From Nocardioides sp. Iso805N (lineage in GTDB: Bacteria; Actinomycetota; Actinomycetes; Propionibacteriales; Nocardioidaceae), in the NCBI RefSeq assembly GCF_000364605.1, contig NZ_KB822575.1:544237-608236 (forward strand): a DNA stretch of 64,000 bases, read 5' to 3'. Positions 53,295 through 62,586 of this stretch are shown here, piece by piece; within the stretch, counting starts at the first letter, position 1, and each line of letters opens with the position of its first letter. Both the position numbers and the translations under genes were made by a program. The notes below the pieces were generated by a model. It was not told where the DNA came from, did no database searches, and saw only the letters and a list, made by a program, of their open reading frames with translations.

Positions 53295-55972
53295 TTCTTC
53301 GTGGCCGTCTTCTTCGCTGTGGTCTTCTTCGCCGCCGCCTTCTTGGTGGTCTTCTTCGCAGGGGTCTTCTTCGCGGTCTTCTTGGCCGGACCCTTCGCGC
53401 GCTTCTCGGCCAGCAGCTCGGCCGCCCGCTCGGTCGTGATCGTCTCGATCGCGTCGTCCTTGCGCAGCGTGGCGTTGTACTCGCCGTCAGTGACGTAGGC
53501 GCCGAACCGGCCGTCCTTGATCACCATCGGCTTGCCCGAGACCGGGTCGTTCCCGAGCTCCTTGAGCGGCGCGCTCGCGGCCGCCCGGCCGCGGGTCTTG
53601 GGCTGGGCGTAGATCTTCAGCGCTTCGTCGAGACCGATCGTCAGCAGCTGGTCCTCGGTGACCAGCGACCGCGAGTCGGTGCCCTTCTTGAGGTAGGGCC
53701 CGTAGCGGCCGTTCTGGGCGGTGATCTCCTCGCCGTCCTCGGCCACCCCCACCACGCGCGGCAGGCTGAGCAGCTTCACCGCGTCGTCCAGCGTGATGGT
53801 GTCGAGCGTCATCGACTTGAACAGCGAGCCGGTCCGCGCCTTGGCCTTCTTGGGAGCGTCCTCGGGCAGCACCTCGGTCACGTAGGGGCCGTAGCGGCCC
53901 GACTTCGCGACGACCTCGAGGCCGCTCTCCGGGTGCTTGCCGAGGTGGATCTCCTCGCCGGCCGGGTTGGCGAACAGCTCCTTGGCCTTCTCCAGGGTCA
54001 GCTCGTCGGGCGGCAGGTCGTCGGGCACGTTCGCCCGCTTGCCGGCGGGAGCCCCGTCGTCGCCCGGGCCCTCGATGTAGGGGCCGTAGCGGCCGACGCG
54101 CAGCTGGACGCCGCTGTCCGGGCCACCGATCGGGAAGGTGGCCAGCTCGCGGGCATCGATGTCACCGAGCTCGTCGACGAGGGTCTTGAGGCCCGCGATC
54201 TTGTCCGAGCCGTAGTAGAACTCCTGCAGCTCGCTGACCCGGCCCTTCTCGCCGCGCGCGATCTCGTCGAGGGTGTCCTCGAGCAGCGCGGTGAAGTCGT
54301 AGTCGATGAGCCGGTTGAAGTGCTCCTGGAGCAGCCGCACCACGCTGAAGGCGATCCAGGCCGGCACCAGCGCGGTGCCCTTCTTGTAGACGTAGCCGCG
54401 GTTGAGGATCGTGCCGATGATGCTCGCGTACGTCGAGGGTCGCCCGATCTCGCGCTCCTCCAGCTCACGGATGAGCGTGGCCTCGGTGTAGCGCGCCGGC
54501 GGGCGGGTCTCGTGGCCCTCGGCGCTGAGGCTGGCCGCGTTGACGGCATCGCCCTGCTCGAGGTTGGGGAGGCGGGTCTCGGCGTCGTCGCTGGCCTGGT
54601 CGGCCGCGTCGGTGCCCTCGACGTACGCCTTGAGGAAGCCGTGGAACGTGATCACGCGGCCACTGGCGGAGAAGACGACGTCCTCGCCACTGCTTGCGCC
54701 ACCGCCGAGACGGATGGTGACCGACTGGCCGACCGCGTCCTTCATCTGGGAGGCGATGGTGCGCATCCAGATCAGCTCGTAGAGGCGGAACTGCTCGCCC
54801 GTCAGCCCGGTCTGCGCCGGGGTGCGGAACGTGTCGCCCGCAGGCCGGATCGCCTCGTGCGCCTCCTGGGCGTTCTTGACCTTGCTGGCGTAGGTGCGCG
54901 GCGCATCGGGCACGTACTCGGCGCCGTAGAGCTCGCGGACCTGGCTGCGGGCGGCACCGACAGCGGATTCCGACAGCGTGGTGCTGTCGGTACGCATGTA
55001 GGTGATGTAGCCGTTCTCGTAGAGCCGCTGCGCCACGCTCATCGTCACGCTGGCGGACATGCCGAGCTTGCGGCTGGCCTCCTGCTGCAGCGTGGTGGTG
55101 CGGAAGGGCGCGTACGGCGAGCGTCGATAGGGCTTGGCCTCCACCGAGCGGACGTCGTACGTCGTCTCGCCGAGCGCTGCGACCAGCGCCTCCGCGCGCT
55201 GCCGGTCGAGGTGGACCACGCCGCTGGCCTTGAGGGCCCCGGTGTTGTCGAAGTCGCTGCCGCGGGCGATGCGGGCGCCGTCGATGCTGTGCAGCTTCGC
55301 CGGGAACATCCGCTGGTCGTGCTTGCTGCCGGCGTCGAAGGTGCCCTCGAGGTCCCAGTAGCTGGCGGCGTGGAACGCGATCCGCTCCCGCTCCCGGTCG
55401 ACGACCAGGCGGGTGGCGACGGACTGGACTCGGCCCGCGGAGAGGCCGGACATGACCTTCTTCCACAGCACCGGGGAGACCTCGTAGCCGTAGAGGCGGT
55501 CCAGGATGCGGCGTGCCTCCTGGGCCTCGACCAGGTCCATGTCGAGCTCGCGCGGGTTGGCCGCAGCGGCCAGGATCGCGGGCTCGGTGATCTCGTGGAA
55601 GACCATCCGCCGGACCGGCATGCCCTTCTTCGGCTTGAGCTCGTCGAGCAGGTGCCAGGCGATCGCCTCGCCCTCGCGGTCCTCATCGGTGGCGAGGAAG
55701 AGCTCGTCGGCGTCCTTCAGCAGCGACTTGAGCTTGGTCATGTGGCTCTTCTTGTCGCGCGGCACGACGTAGTAGGGCTCGAAGCCGTTGTCCACGTCCA
55801 CGCCGAGGCGACCCCACGGCTTGTCCTTGATCTTCGCCGGGGTGTCCGCGGCGCTCTGCGGCAGGTCGCGAATGTGGCCGATAGAGGCCTCGACGACATA
55901 GCCCGGGCCGAGGTACCCGCCGATCTTGCGGGCCTTCGCCGGGGACTCGACGATCACCAACTTGTGTGCCAC
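53291..55972 (-). CDS. topA: DNA topoisomerase I
   Basis: 893-residue type IA topoisomerase that relaxes negative supercoils. The GTG at 55972 begins MAHKLVIVESPAKARKIGGYLG, the toprim start, with FLATDEDREGEAIAWHL holding the metal acidic residues. The active-site Tyr is near residue 324 in NGYITYMRTDSTTL. The C-terminal third has four or five TopA repeat elements (GRYGPY and FGAYV motifs) instead of Cys4 zinc fingers. It ends in a Lys/Ala/Thr-rich basic tail like those shown in mycobacterial TopA to aid DNA binding. Its stop overlaps the hydrolase start. Confidence 0.98.
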   Translation of the reverse strand: MAHKLVIVESPAKARKIGGYLGPGYVVEASIGHIRDLPQSAADTPAKIKDKPWGRLGVDVDNGFEPYYVVPRDKKSHMTKLKSLLKDADELFLATDEDREGEAIAWHLLDELKPKKGMPVRRMVFHEITEPAILAAAANPRELDMDLVEAQEARRILDRLYGYEVSPVLWKKVMSGLSAGRVQSVATRLVVDRERERIAFHAASYWDLEGTFDAGSKHDQRMFPAKLHSIDGARIARGSDFDNTGALKASGVVHLDRQRAEALVAALGETTYDVRSVEAKPYRRSPYAPFRTTTLQQEASRKLGMSASVTMSVAQRLYENGYITYMRTDSTTLSESAVGAARSQVRELYGAEYVPDAPRTYASKVKNAQEAHEAIRPAGDTFRTPAQTGLTGEQFRLYELIWMRTIASQMKDAVGQSVTIRLGGGASSGEDVVFSASGRVITFHGFLKAYVEGTDAADQASDDAETRLPNLEQGDAVNAASLSAEGHETRPPARYTEATLIRELEEREIGRPSTYASIIGTILNRGYVYKKGTALVPAWIAFSVVRLLQEHFNRLIDYDFTALLEDTLDEIARGEKGRVSELQEFYYGSDKIAGLKTLVDELGDIDARELATFPIGGPDSGVQLRVGRYGPYIEGPGDDGAPAGKRANVPDDLPPDELTLEKAKELFANPAGEEIHLGKHPESGLEVVAKSGRYGPYVTEVLPEDAPKKAKARTGSLFKSMTLDTITLDDAVKLLSLPRVVGVAEDGEEITAQNGRYGPYLKKGTDSRSLVTEDQLLTIGLDEALKIYAQPKTRGRAAASAPLKELGNDPVSGKPMVIKDGRFGAYVTDGEYNATLRKDDAIETITTERAAELLAEKRAKGPAKKTAKKTPAKKTTKKAAAKKTTAKKTATKK

Positions 55973-56145
55973 TGAGCCTTGCTCCGTCTCCAAGCCGTCC
56001 TGCTGCTGCGCTGTCGGTGGACACGGTGTGTTCTGCCCACGGCGAGACACGGTAGCGCGTCTGCCGCAATACCGTGCCCCGCGGTGGTGGACGTGAGCGT
56101 CCTCCCGGCACCGGCTGTGACCCGACGCACGTGCGCCCTCCTGCA

Positions 56146-56168
56146 CTGTCAGTGCCCTCTGGCACAGT
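56146..56168 (+). promoter_or_regulatory. PafBC-type (RecA-independent DNA-damage) promoter candidate
   Basis: CTGTCAGTG (56146-56154), eight bases, then CACAGT (56163-56168). This matches the layout TTGTCRGTG-N8-TANNNT of RecA-independent damage promoters, with C for the first T and CA for TA. It lies 50 bp upstream of the ATG at 56219 and is nearly the same sequence as the promoter of the helicase at 59099. Confidence 0.6.
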
Positions 56169-56218
56169 TCCTCGTGGACGGCGAGACCCACCGATCAAGC
56201 ACGACTGGAGGTCTTGCC

Positions 56219-56905
56219 ATGCACTACTACGACTGCCCCTGCGACGACTGCCGCAGGCCCGATGGCGATGCGCTCTACCAGCGCGTCCTGAGCGTGATCG
56301 AGCGTCTCGAGCAGGAGCTCGAGCGCCCGAAGGTGAAGGAGCACGACAAGGCCCTGCAGTGGCTCCAGGCCGTCTGTGGCGGTCCGGCGGCGGTGCACGC
56401 CCTCGACACCGCTCCCCTGCAGGGGCCGGTGTCGCTGCCCGACGATCCGCGCGTCGCCGAGGTCAGCGCGCTGCTGCGCAGCGTCGCGGGGGGCTACTTC
56501 GACGCCGAGGCCGAGGTGGCGTTCCTGCGCGGGCTGGCCCGGGTGTGGTCGGTCGACCCGGGTCTGGTCACCGCGCCGGTCACCCCGGCGTACGTCGCTT
56601 CCGGGGTCGCCTGGACGATCGGCGAGGCCAACGGCCTGGTCGGGCCCGACCGCCGGGTGACCTCGTCGCGGCTGAAGTACGCGTTGGAGACACCCGGCTC
56701 GCCGGTCACCTATGCGCGGCCGATCCGGACCGCGCTCAAGGGCCTGTGGGACTGGCACATCGAGCGGACGTGGCCGGGACCGGCGCTTCCCGCGCTGGGG
56801 ACGCTCGGCCACCTCGACCTGCTCACCTCGCGCACCCGGGCGCAGCTCCTTCGGGTGCGCGAGCACGCCCTCGCCGCCCGGGCCGAAGAGCGGGCGGCGG
56901 CGTGA
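56219..56905 (+). CDS. Hypothetical protein with N-terminal CxCxxC
   Basis: 228 residues from the ATG at 56219, with GGAGG eight bases upstream. An in-frame GTG at 56174 directly after the promoter would give a 15-residue extension. The N-terminus MHYYDCPCDDCRRPDG could bind a metal. It is followed by a helical segment with SVIERLEQELERPKVKEHDKA. The middle and end (DAEAEVAFLRGLARVW, VAWTIGEANGLVGPDRRVTSS) give no family I can name. No membrane segment or signal is seen. It is divergent from topA and convergent with the methyltransferase gene 6 bp away. The damage-type promoter suggests a stress role. Confidence 0.75.
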   Translation: MHYYDCPCDDCRRPDGDALYQRVLSVIERLEQELERPKVKEHDKALQWLQAVCGGPAAVHALDTAPLQGPVSLPDDPRVAEVSALLRSVAGGYFDAEAEVAFLRGLARVWSVDPGLVTAPVTPAYVASGVAWTIGEANGLVGPDRRVTSSRLKYALETPGSPVTYARPIRTALKGLWDWHIERTWPGPALPALGTLGHLDLLTSRTRAQLLRVREHALAARAEERAAA

Positions 56906-56911
56906 TGCAGG

Positions 56912-58420
56912 TCAGTCCTCGGTCAAGAAGCCCTCGCGGACCAGCTCCTGTGCGACCGGGAGATAGGTCGCGCGGGTCTCCTCGACGCCTCGGTCCAGGA
57001 GCTGGGCGAGCGCGTCCAGGATCTGCCCGAGCGTGAGGTCGCCGTCGCTGGCACCGACGAGGGCCGCCTCGACGGTGTCGGCCTGGCGAGCTCGGCGCAG
57101 GCCGCGCTGCTGCCGCAGGACCACCGCACTGGGGTCCTCGGCGCCCGGCGCGCCCAGCGTCTCCTGCTGGATGTCGTCCGGGCGCACCAGGCGGTCGTCG
57201 AGTCCGACCTCGGCGTGCGCGGCCTCGCCCCAGGCGGCGATCGCCGGTCCGATCGGCTGCTCGACGTCGTAGGGCCACTCCAAGAACTCGTGACGCGGAG
57301 CCTGGCCGCTGCGGTGCAGGTTGATCCAGCCGAATCCGACCGATTCGATCCCCTGCTCCTCGAACCAGTTGAGCCAGGTGTCGTAGCGGTGCCGGTAGTC
57401 GTCGATGTGCGCGCCACCGGTCGAGGGGTGGTGACCCGCGTCCTTGAGCCAGAGCTCGACGTAGGCCGCCGGGTCCAGCACCTCTCGCTGGACCACGAAG
57501 GCGTCGACCTCCTCCTCCGGCGTGTTGCCCGCAAGCCAGCCGGCCAGACGCTCGTCCCAGGGCGTCCCGTCGTTGATCACCCAGTTGGCCAGGATCTGGC
57601 ACCAGCCGCCCTCGGCCAGCAGGCCGGGTGCCGCGCGGACGATATCCTCGACGACCCTGTCGCCCGGAAGGCCGGAGTCCCGGTAGACCAGCCGCTCGCC
57701 GGTGGCCGGGGAGATCACGAACGGCGGATTGGTCGCGATCAGGTCGAAGCGCTCCCCCGCCACCGGCTCGAAGAACGATCCGTCGCGGACGTCGACCTTG
57801 TCGGCCACGCCGTTCAGCGCGGCGTTGAAGCGGGTCACCCACAGGGCGCGCCGGTTGACGTCGGTGGCGACGACCTGGTCGCTGTGGGTAGCCAGGTGAA
57901 GCGCCTGGACGCCACAACCGGTGCCCAGATCGAGCGAACGACCGACCTTATGACGCATGGTCAGCTGCGCAAGCGAGGTCGAGGCCGGGCTGATCCCCAG
58001 CACGTGGTCGGACCCGACTCGCTGCGGCAGTCCGTCCAGGCCGGGGGTGAGGTCGGAGACGACCCACAGGTTCGCCACGTCCCCGGGCCCGGCGTCTGCC
58101 GCATAGGGCCGTACGTCGAGGCGCGCGGCGACCTCGCCCACGGATTGCGCCAGGATGCCCTCGACCGCGAGCTGGTCGACCAGGCCAGGGAGCGCGGCCT
58201 CGGCCTGCTCGTGGCTCACCGGCGCCTGCAGGAGGAAGAGCCGCACCAGCGTCTCGAGCGGCGACCCGCCGCGCGTGCGCCGCAGACCCGGCATCGTCTC
58301 GTTGCGTCCGAGGGCGGCGTGGGCCAGCGGACCGAGCAGCTCGGCGACGCCGTCGTAGGTGAACCCGGCACGCTCGAGCGTCTCGCGCAGACGGAAGGGA
58401 AGGTCGGTCAGGTCGCTCAC
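56912..58420 (-). CDS. DUF7059-type SAM-dependent methyltransferase
   Basis: 502 residues from the GTG at 58420. A helical N-terminal region (~1-150, FRLRETLERAGFTYDGVAELLG) precedes a class I methyltransferase domain. This has SAM motif I SLDLGTGCGVQALHLATH, the acidic VATDVNRRALWVT, VRDGSFFEPV and the NPPF motif in LIATNPPFVISP, typical of N-methyltransferases acting on Gln, Asn or purine bases. A C-terminal domain of ~150 residues follows. The arrangement is common in actinobacteria; the target (protein, rRNA or DNA) is unknown. Confidence 0.87.
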   Translation of the reverse strand: MSDLTDLPFRLRETLERAGFTYDGVAELLGPLAHAALGRNETMPGLRRTRGGSPLETLVRLFLLQAPVSHEQAEAALPGLVDQLAVEGILAQSVGEVAARLDVRPYAADAGPGDVANLWVVSDLTPGLDGLPQRVGSDHVLGISPASTSLAQLTMRHKVGRSLDLGTGCGVQALHLATHSDQVVATDVNRRALWVTRFNAALNGVADKVDVRDGSFFEPVAGERFDLIATNPPFVISPATGERLVYRDSGLPGDRVVEDIVRAAPGLLAEGGWCQILANWVINDGTPWDERLAGWLAGNTPEEEVDAFVVQREVLDPAAYVELWLKDAGHHPSTGGAHIDDYRHRYDTWLNWFEEQGIESVGFGWINLHRSGQAPRHEFLEWPYDVEQPIGPAIAAWGEAAHAEVGLDDRLVRPDDIQQETLGAPGAEDPSAVVLRQQRGLRRARQADTVEAALVGASDGDLTLGQILDALAQLLDRGVEETRATYLPVAQELVREGFLTED

Positions 58421-58614
58421 CCGGCCGAGCCTAGGCGAAGCGAGCGAGGCCCAGCGAGCTTGCTCGTTCGGGCCGAGCGAGCAAGCCCTGTGCGCGAAGC
58501 GCGAGGCGACCAAGTGAGCGGCAGCGCGAGCGAGGCACGAGCTCTGGCGCTGGCCGCGAGCCCAGCGCGCTCCGCGCGCTGACGGTGGGCTCCGGGTACG
58601 GTCGCGGTCCGGTG

Positions 58615-58953
58615 TCAGCCGGCCGTCACGGCGGCGTCGGCGGTCTCGTGGATGTCGAAGACCTTGGCGAGGCCGGTGATCCGGAAGATCTTGAGCAGCC
58701 GGTCCTGGGTGCACACCAGCCGGAGCGTGCCGTCGTGAGCACGTACCTTCTTGAGGCCGCCCACGAGCACGCCGAGACCGGTGGAGTCGAGGAACTCGAC
58801 CGCCTCGAGGTCGACCACCAGCTGGTAGACGCCCGCACCGACGAGCTCGGTGATCTTGTCGCGGAGCTTGGGCGCCGTGTAAACGTCGATCTCGCCCCCA
58901 ACGGCGACGACGGTCGTCGCCCCGACCTCCCGGGTGGCAAGCGTCAGATCCAC
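58615..58953 (-). CDS. STAS-domain anti-sigma factor antagonist (BldG/RsbV-like)
   Basis: 112 residues from a GTG with GAGGAG seven bases upstream. The STAS fold is clear: [41 protein letters not shown] with the phosphorylatable Ser57 after Asp56, and [17 protein letters not shown]. Unphosphorylated proteins of this kind bind an anti-sigma kinase and release the sigma factor. No anti-sigma gene is adjacent; the SigB/F-type sigma factor at 42303-43091 is a possible distant partner. Its divergent neighbour is the helicase, as in many actinobacteria. Confidence 0.93.
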   Translation of the reverse strand: MDLTLATREVGATTVVAVGGEIDVYTAPKLRDKITELVGAGVYQLVVDLEAVEFLDSTGLGVLVGGLKKVRAHDGTLRLVCTQDRLLKIFRITGLAKVFDIHETADAAVTAG

Positions 58954-59098
58954 GTGAGCACTCCTCGATGACGTGTGGCGGGCACGAGCTCAGCAACAGG
59001 ATGCGCCCGGCGCCCGCGGCCGAAGGCTATGTAATCACGCAACGGCGATACGCGGGTAAGGGTACGGAATACTGCTCGGTAAGCAGCAGGAACCGCCA

Positions 59099-59121
59099 TT
59101 GTCAGTGCCGTTTGCCACAAT
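59099..59121 (+). promoter_or_regulatory. PafBC-type promoter of the MrfA-like helicase
   Basis: TTGTCAGTG (59099-59107), eight bases, then CACAAT (59116-59121), a near-exact fit to the RecA-independent DNA-damage promoter TTGTCRGTG-N8-TANNNT. Only six bases separate the -10 from the GTG at 59128, so transcription should begin at the start codon and the mRNA be leaderless. Confidence 0.75.
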
Positions 59122-59127
59122 CGATGA

Positions 59128-61455
59128 GTGGCATCCCTCTCTGCACTGCGCACCCATCAGATGGGCGATCTCGTGCACCGGCTGGCCTCCGCGCCCGGCC
59201 GCGATGGCCGCCTGACCCATGTCGAGGTGCTGCCGCCACGCGAGGCAGTGGTCGCGGCGTGGCCCTCGTGGGCGGCCAGCGACGTGGTCGAGGCGTTCGC
59301 TCATCAGGGCATCACCCAGCCCTGGCGGCACCAGGTCGCCGCTGCCGACGCGGCCCACCAGGGCCGGCACGTGGTGCTGGCGACAGGCACCGCCTCTGGC
59401 AAGTCACTGGGTTACCAGCTGCCGGCTCTCACTGCCATCCGCGATGGCCGGGGGCGCCGTGGCGAGCGCGGTGCGACGGTCCTCTACATCGCGCCGACCA
59501 AGGCGCTCGCCCAGGACCAGTTCAGCCGGATCCGCGCCTTGGGGCTCGACGTCCGGGTGACGACGCACGACGGCGACAGCAGCCGCGAGCAGCGCGACTG
59601 GACCCGCGACCACGGTGAGTTCGTGCTGACCAACCCCGACATGCTGCACCGCTCGCTACTCCCGGCCCACGAACGGTGGGCGAGCTTCTTCGCGACGCTG
59701 CGCTATGTCGTCATCGACGAGTGCCACCACTACCGCGGCGTCTTCGGTGCCCACGTCGCGCACGTGCTGCGTCGCCTGCGACGGATCTGCGCCTCCTACG
59801 GCGCTGACCCGACCTTCGTGCTGGCCTCGGCGACCGTGGCCGACCCCGAGATCGCCGGCCAGCGGCTGACCGGCGTGCCGGTGCTGCCGATCACTGCTGA
59901 CGACTCGCCGCGCGGCACGATCAGCCTCGCGCTGTGGCAGCCACCCCTGACCAGCCACGCCGGGGAGAACGGCGCGCCCGTGCGCCGGGCCGCCTCCTCC
60001 GAGGCCGCCGACCTGCTGGCCGACCTGGTCTCCAGCGACATCCGCACCCTCGTCTTCGTCCGCTCCCGCGTCGGCGCTGAGCAGGTCGCGATGACCGCGG
60101 CGTCGTTGCTCGCCGAGGTCGATCCCTCACTCCCGGGCCGAATCGCCTCCTACCGCGGCGGCTACCTGCCCGAGGAGCGGCGCGACATCGAGGCCCGGCT
60201 GCGCCGCGGCGACCTGCTGGGGTTGGCGGCCACCAACGCGCTCGAGCTCGGCATCGACATCAGCGGCCTCGATGCGGTGGTGATGGCGGGCTATCCGGGT
60301 CGCCGGGCGGCGCTGTGGCAGCAGGTGGGCCGCGCCGGCCGAGGCGCCGGCGACGCGCTCGGTGTGATGGTGGCCCGCGACGACCCGCTGGACACCTACC
60401 TGGTCACCCACCCGGACTCCCTGCTCGGTACTCCGGTCGAGGCCACCGTGTTCGACCCCGACAACCCCTACGTGCTCGCACCGCAGCTGTGCGCCGCCGC
60501 ACAGGAGATCCCGCTGACAGAGGCCGACCTGCCGGCGTTCGGCCCCTCGGCACGCGACGTGGTCACGTCGCTCACCGAGAGCGGCCTGTTGCGCAAGCGA
60601 CCCCGCGGGTGGTACTGGACCGATCGCCGGCGCGCCGCCGACCTGGCCGACATCCGCTCCGCGGGCGGCTCCCCCGTCCAGCTCATCGAGGTCGAGACCG
60701 GCCGCGTCGTCGGCACCGTGGACGCCGCCAGCGCCCACGGCACCGCACATCGCGGCGCGGTCTACGTGCATCGCGGCGAGACCTACCTGGTCCAGGAGCT
60801 CGACCTCGACGAGCACGTCGCCGTGATCGGTCGCGCCGATCCCGGCTACACCACCTCCGCCCGCGAGGTCACCGACATCAGCATCGTCGCCGAGCACCGG
60901 CAGCAGCGCTGGGGCGAGAGCCGGCTCTTCTTCGGCGAGGTCGACGTCAGCCATCAGGTGGTGGCCTTCCTCCGTCGCCGCCAGCCAGGCGGTGAGGTCA
61001 TCGGTGAGGAGCCGCTGGACCTGCCCGAGCGCACGCTGCGCACCCGCGCGGTCTGGTGGACGGTCCCCGATGCCGCCCTCGAGGACGCCGGTCTGAGCGC
61101 TGCCGACCTCCCGGGGGCCGCACACGCCGCCGAGCACTGCTCGATCGGTCTGCTCCCTCTGATCGCCACCTGCGACAGATGGGACATCGGCGGCGTCAGC
61201 ACCGCCCGTCATCCCGATACCGGAGTGCTCACGGTCTTCGTCTACGACGGCCATCCGGGCGGTGCCGGCTTCGCCGAGCGCGGCTATGAGGCCGCCAGGG
61301 AGTGGCTCACCGCAACGCTGGAGACGATCGAGGCCTGCGAGTGCGACGAGGGCTGCCCCTCCTGCATCCAATCGCCGAAGTGCGGTAACCAGAACAACCC
61401 GCTCGACAAGCATGCTGCGGCACGCCTGCTGCGGCTGCTGCTCGCTGCGCCGTAG
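59128..61455 (+). CDS. DECH-box helicase with DUF1998 zinc domain, MrfA/YprA-like
   Basis: 775-residue superfamily 2 helicase. Walker A TGTASGKSLGYQLP lies near residues 85-97, motif II DECH near 197-200, motif III SATVADPE, and motif VI QQVGRAGRGAGD. The C-terminal DUF1998 region has four clustered Cys (CECDEGCPSCIQSPKCG, ~737-752), as in Bacillus MrfA, which acts in repair of mitomycin C damage. The leaderless GTG at 59128 follows a PafBC-type promoter, which independently points to DNA-damage induction. It stands divergent from the STAS gene and upstream of TadE-like genes, the neighbourhood after which the TadE-like family is named. Confidence 0.93.
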   Translation: MASLSALRTHQMGDLVHRLASAPGRDGRLTHVEVLPPREAVVAAWPSWAASDVVEAFAHQGITQPWRHQVAAADAAHQGRHVVLATGTASGKSLGYQLPALTAIRDGRGRRGERGATVLYIAPTKALAQDQFSRIRALGLDVRVTTHDGDSSREQRDWTRDHGEFVLTNPDMLHRSLLPAHERWASFFATLRYVVIDECHHYRGVFGAHVAHVLRRLRRICASYGADPTFVLASATVADPEIAGQRLTGVPVLPITADDSPRGTISLALWQPPLTSHAGENGAPVRRAASSEAADLLADLVSSDIRTLVFVRSRVGAEQVAMTAASLLAEVDPSLPGRIASYRGGYLPEERRDIEARLRRGDLLGLAATNALELGIDISGLDAVVMAGYPGRRAALWQQVGRAGRGAGDALGVMVARDDPLDTYLVTHPDSLLGTPVEATVFDPDNPYVLAPQLCAAAQEIPLTEADLPAFGPSARDVVTSLTESGLLRKRPRGWYWTDRRRAADLADIRSAGGSPVQLIEVETGRVVGTVDAASAHGTAHRGAVYVHRGETYLVQELDLDEHVAVIGRADPGYTTSAREVTDISIVAEHRQQRWGESRLFFGEVDVSHQVVAFLRRRQPGGEVIGEEPLDLPERTLRTRAVWWTVPDAALEDAGLSAADLPGAAHAAEHCSIGLLPLIATCDRWDIGGVSTARHPDTGVLTVFVYDGHPGGAGFAERGYEAAREWLTATLETIEACECDEGCPSCIQSPKCGNQNNPLDKHAAARLLRLLLAAP

Positions 61456-61465
61456 CCTCGCCGTC

Positions 61466-61759
61466 ATGTTGGTCCTCGGCCTGGTTCTGCTCACTGCCGG
61501 CGCCCTCGTACTTCTGGCCGGGGTCTTCACCGCAGGCGACTCCGGCAACGCCAGCCTGGTCGGCATCCACCTCGGAGCGACGGCCGTCTTCCTGCTGGGC
61601 GTGTTCTCCGGGGTCGCGATCCTCTGGGGCCTCTCGCTAGCCCGGTACGGCGGCAGGCGACAGCTGCGCCAGCGCAAGGAACAGCGTCGTCTGCAGGGGC
61701 TCGCCGCCAAGTTGGAGAGGCTCGAGGGCGAGCAGCGCGAAGAGCCCAAGGACGAGTGA
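61466..61759 (+). CDS. Small two-helix membrane protein
   Basis: 97 residues from the ATG 10 bp after the helicase stop. Helices are LVLGLVLLTAGALVLLAGVF and ATAVFLLGVFSGVAILWGLSLA, followed by a charged tail (RRQLRQRKEQRRLQGLAAKLERLEGEQREE) with coiled-coil character. It resembles small LapA-like or DUF-type inner-membrane proteins but I do not assign a family. It probably shares the helicase transcript and is convergent with the TadE-like genes. Confidence 0.72.
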   Translation: MLVLGLVLLTAGALVLLAGVFTAGDSGNASLVGIHLGATAVFLLGVFSGVAILWGLSLARYGGRRQLRQRKEQRRLQGLAAKLERLEGEQREEPKDE

Positions 61760-61777
61760 ACTGAACGCGAGCAACCC

Positions 61778-62188
61778 TCAGCCTGCAGCCGCCGACGAAT
61801 CGGGCCCCGCTCGCGCCTGAGCCGACAGGTCGCCATGCGCGCCGAGCCAGGCCGGCCCCGCCACCCGGACGGTGACGACGACATCGCCGCCATCGGCGCG
61901 GCACTGGTCGAGCAGCGCGCCGTTGGCCCCGGCGATGGCCGACGCCGCGGCGCAGCCGTCGCGGCCGCGTTGGATAGCCTGCGCCCCGGCCAGCGCCGAG
62001 AGGTCGGCCGCCGACTGGGCCCGCCGATGGGCGGCGAACATCGCCTCGACGACACCGAAGGCCGCGGTCAGCAGGAGCAGCAACCCGAGCAGAGCGAGCG
62101 CGAGCACGGTGATCGCACCCCGCTCCTCCGGATGCCCACGCCCGGCACCCCGCCCGCCCTGTCCGGCCCGCCTCACGTGAGACCTCAC
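61778..62188 (-). CDS. TadE-like protein of the helicase/secretion neighbourhood
   Basis: 136 residues. After a basic start comes ERGAITVLALALLGLLLLLTAAFGVVEAMFAAHRRAQSAAD, seen across ~40 residues: the Glu-plus-hydrophobic segment of pilin-like proteins followed by the S-A-A-D-L-S-A-L-A-G motif of Flp-associated pseudopilins. This is the Rv3654c-type family found beside this helicase in actinobacteria. Its ATG overlaps the upstream tadE stop by ATGA. Likely exported or membrane-anchored; function in pilus assembly is inferred. Confidence 0.85.
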   Translation of the reverse strand: MRSHVRRAGQGGRGAGRGHPEERGAITVLALALLGLLLLLTAAFGVVEAMFAAHRRAQSAADLSALAGAQAIQRGRDGCAAASAIAGANGALLDQCRADGGDVVVTVRVAGPAWLGAHGDLSAQARAGPDSSAAAG

Positions 62189-62586
62189 GAGACGCCGCCG
62201 GTGCCCTCGGCGGCGGCCACCGCTGTCGCGTGCAGGCGAACGCCCGGCAGGAATCCGAGGAGGCCACCAGGTCCGTGCACCTCGACGCTGGCCTTTGCCC
62301 GGACCTGGTCAGCAAGCTCATCGACCGTGATCGAGGTGCCGGCGGGGCCGATCCGCTGGCCTCGACCGATGGCGGTCGCGGGCGCGTCGCCTCGCGCAAG
62401 CGCTCGAGCGGTCTCCCGGGCGGCATCGACGGTGCGGACCTGGGCGACGCCGAGGCTCAGCAGCCAGACCAAGCCCAGCACGACGGCGACCAGCACCGGC
62501 AGCACCGCCACCAGCTCGGCCGTTGCAGCACCTCGTTCGGCGCGCCGCGTCGCCCACCGGCCGCCGGCACCTCGACCGCCGCGCAT
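62185..62586 (-). CDS. TadE family minor pilin
   Basis: 133 residues. RRAERGAATAELVAVLPVLVAVVLGLVWLLSL has the TadE signature: Arg/Gly, then Ala-x-x-E at the start of a hydrophobic helix. Downstream VRTVDAARETARALARGD is the amphipathic continuation typical of TadE. It overlaps the DUF4244 stop by one base (TGATG) and the next TadE-like gene by ATGA. The trio matches the lower part of the actinobacterial Tad (Flp pilus) locus, but the ATPase and TadB/C genes are absent from this window. Confidence 0.87.
   Translation of the reverse strand: MRGGRGAGGRWATRRAERGAATAELVAVLPVLVAVVLGLVWLLSLGVAQVRTVDAARETARALARGDAPATAIGRGQRIGPAGTSITVDELADQVRAKASVEVHGPGGLLGFLPGVRLHATAVAAAEGTGGVS

Noticed and set aside
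56011..56033. CTGTCGGTG on the + strand in the topA upstream region as a third damage promoter
   Set aside because: The hexamer eight bases downstream (GTGTTC) does not fit TANNNT and no gene starts at the right distance.
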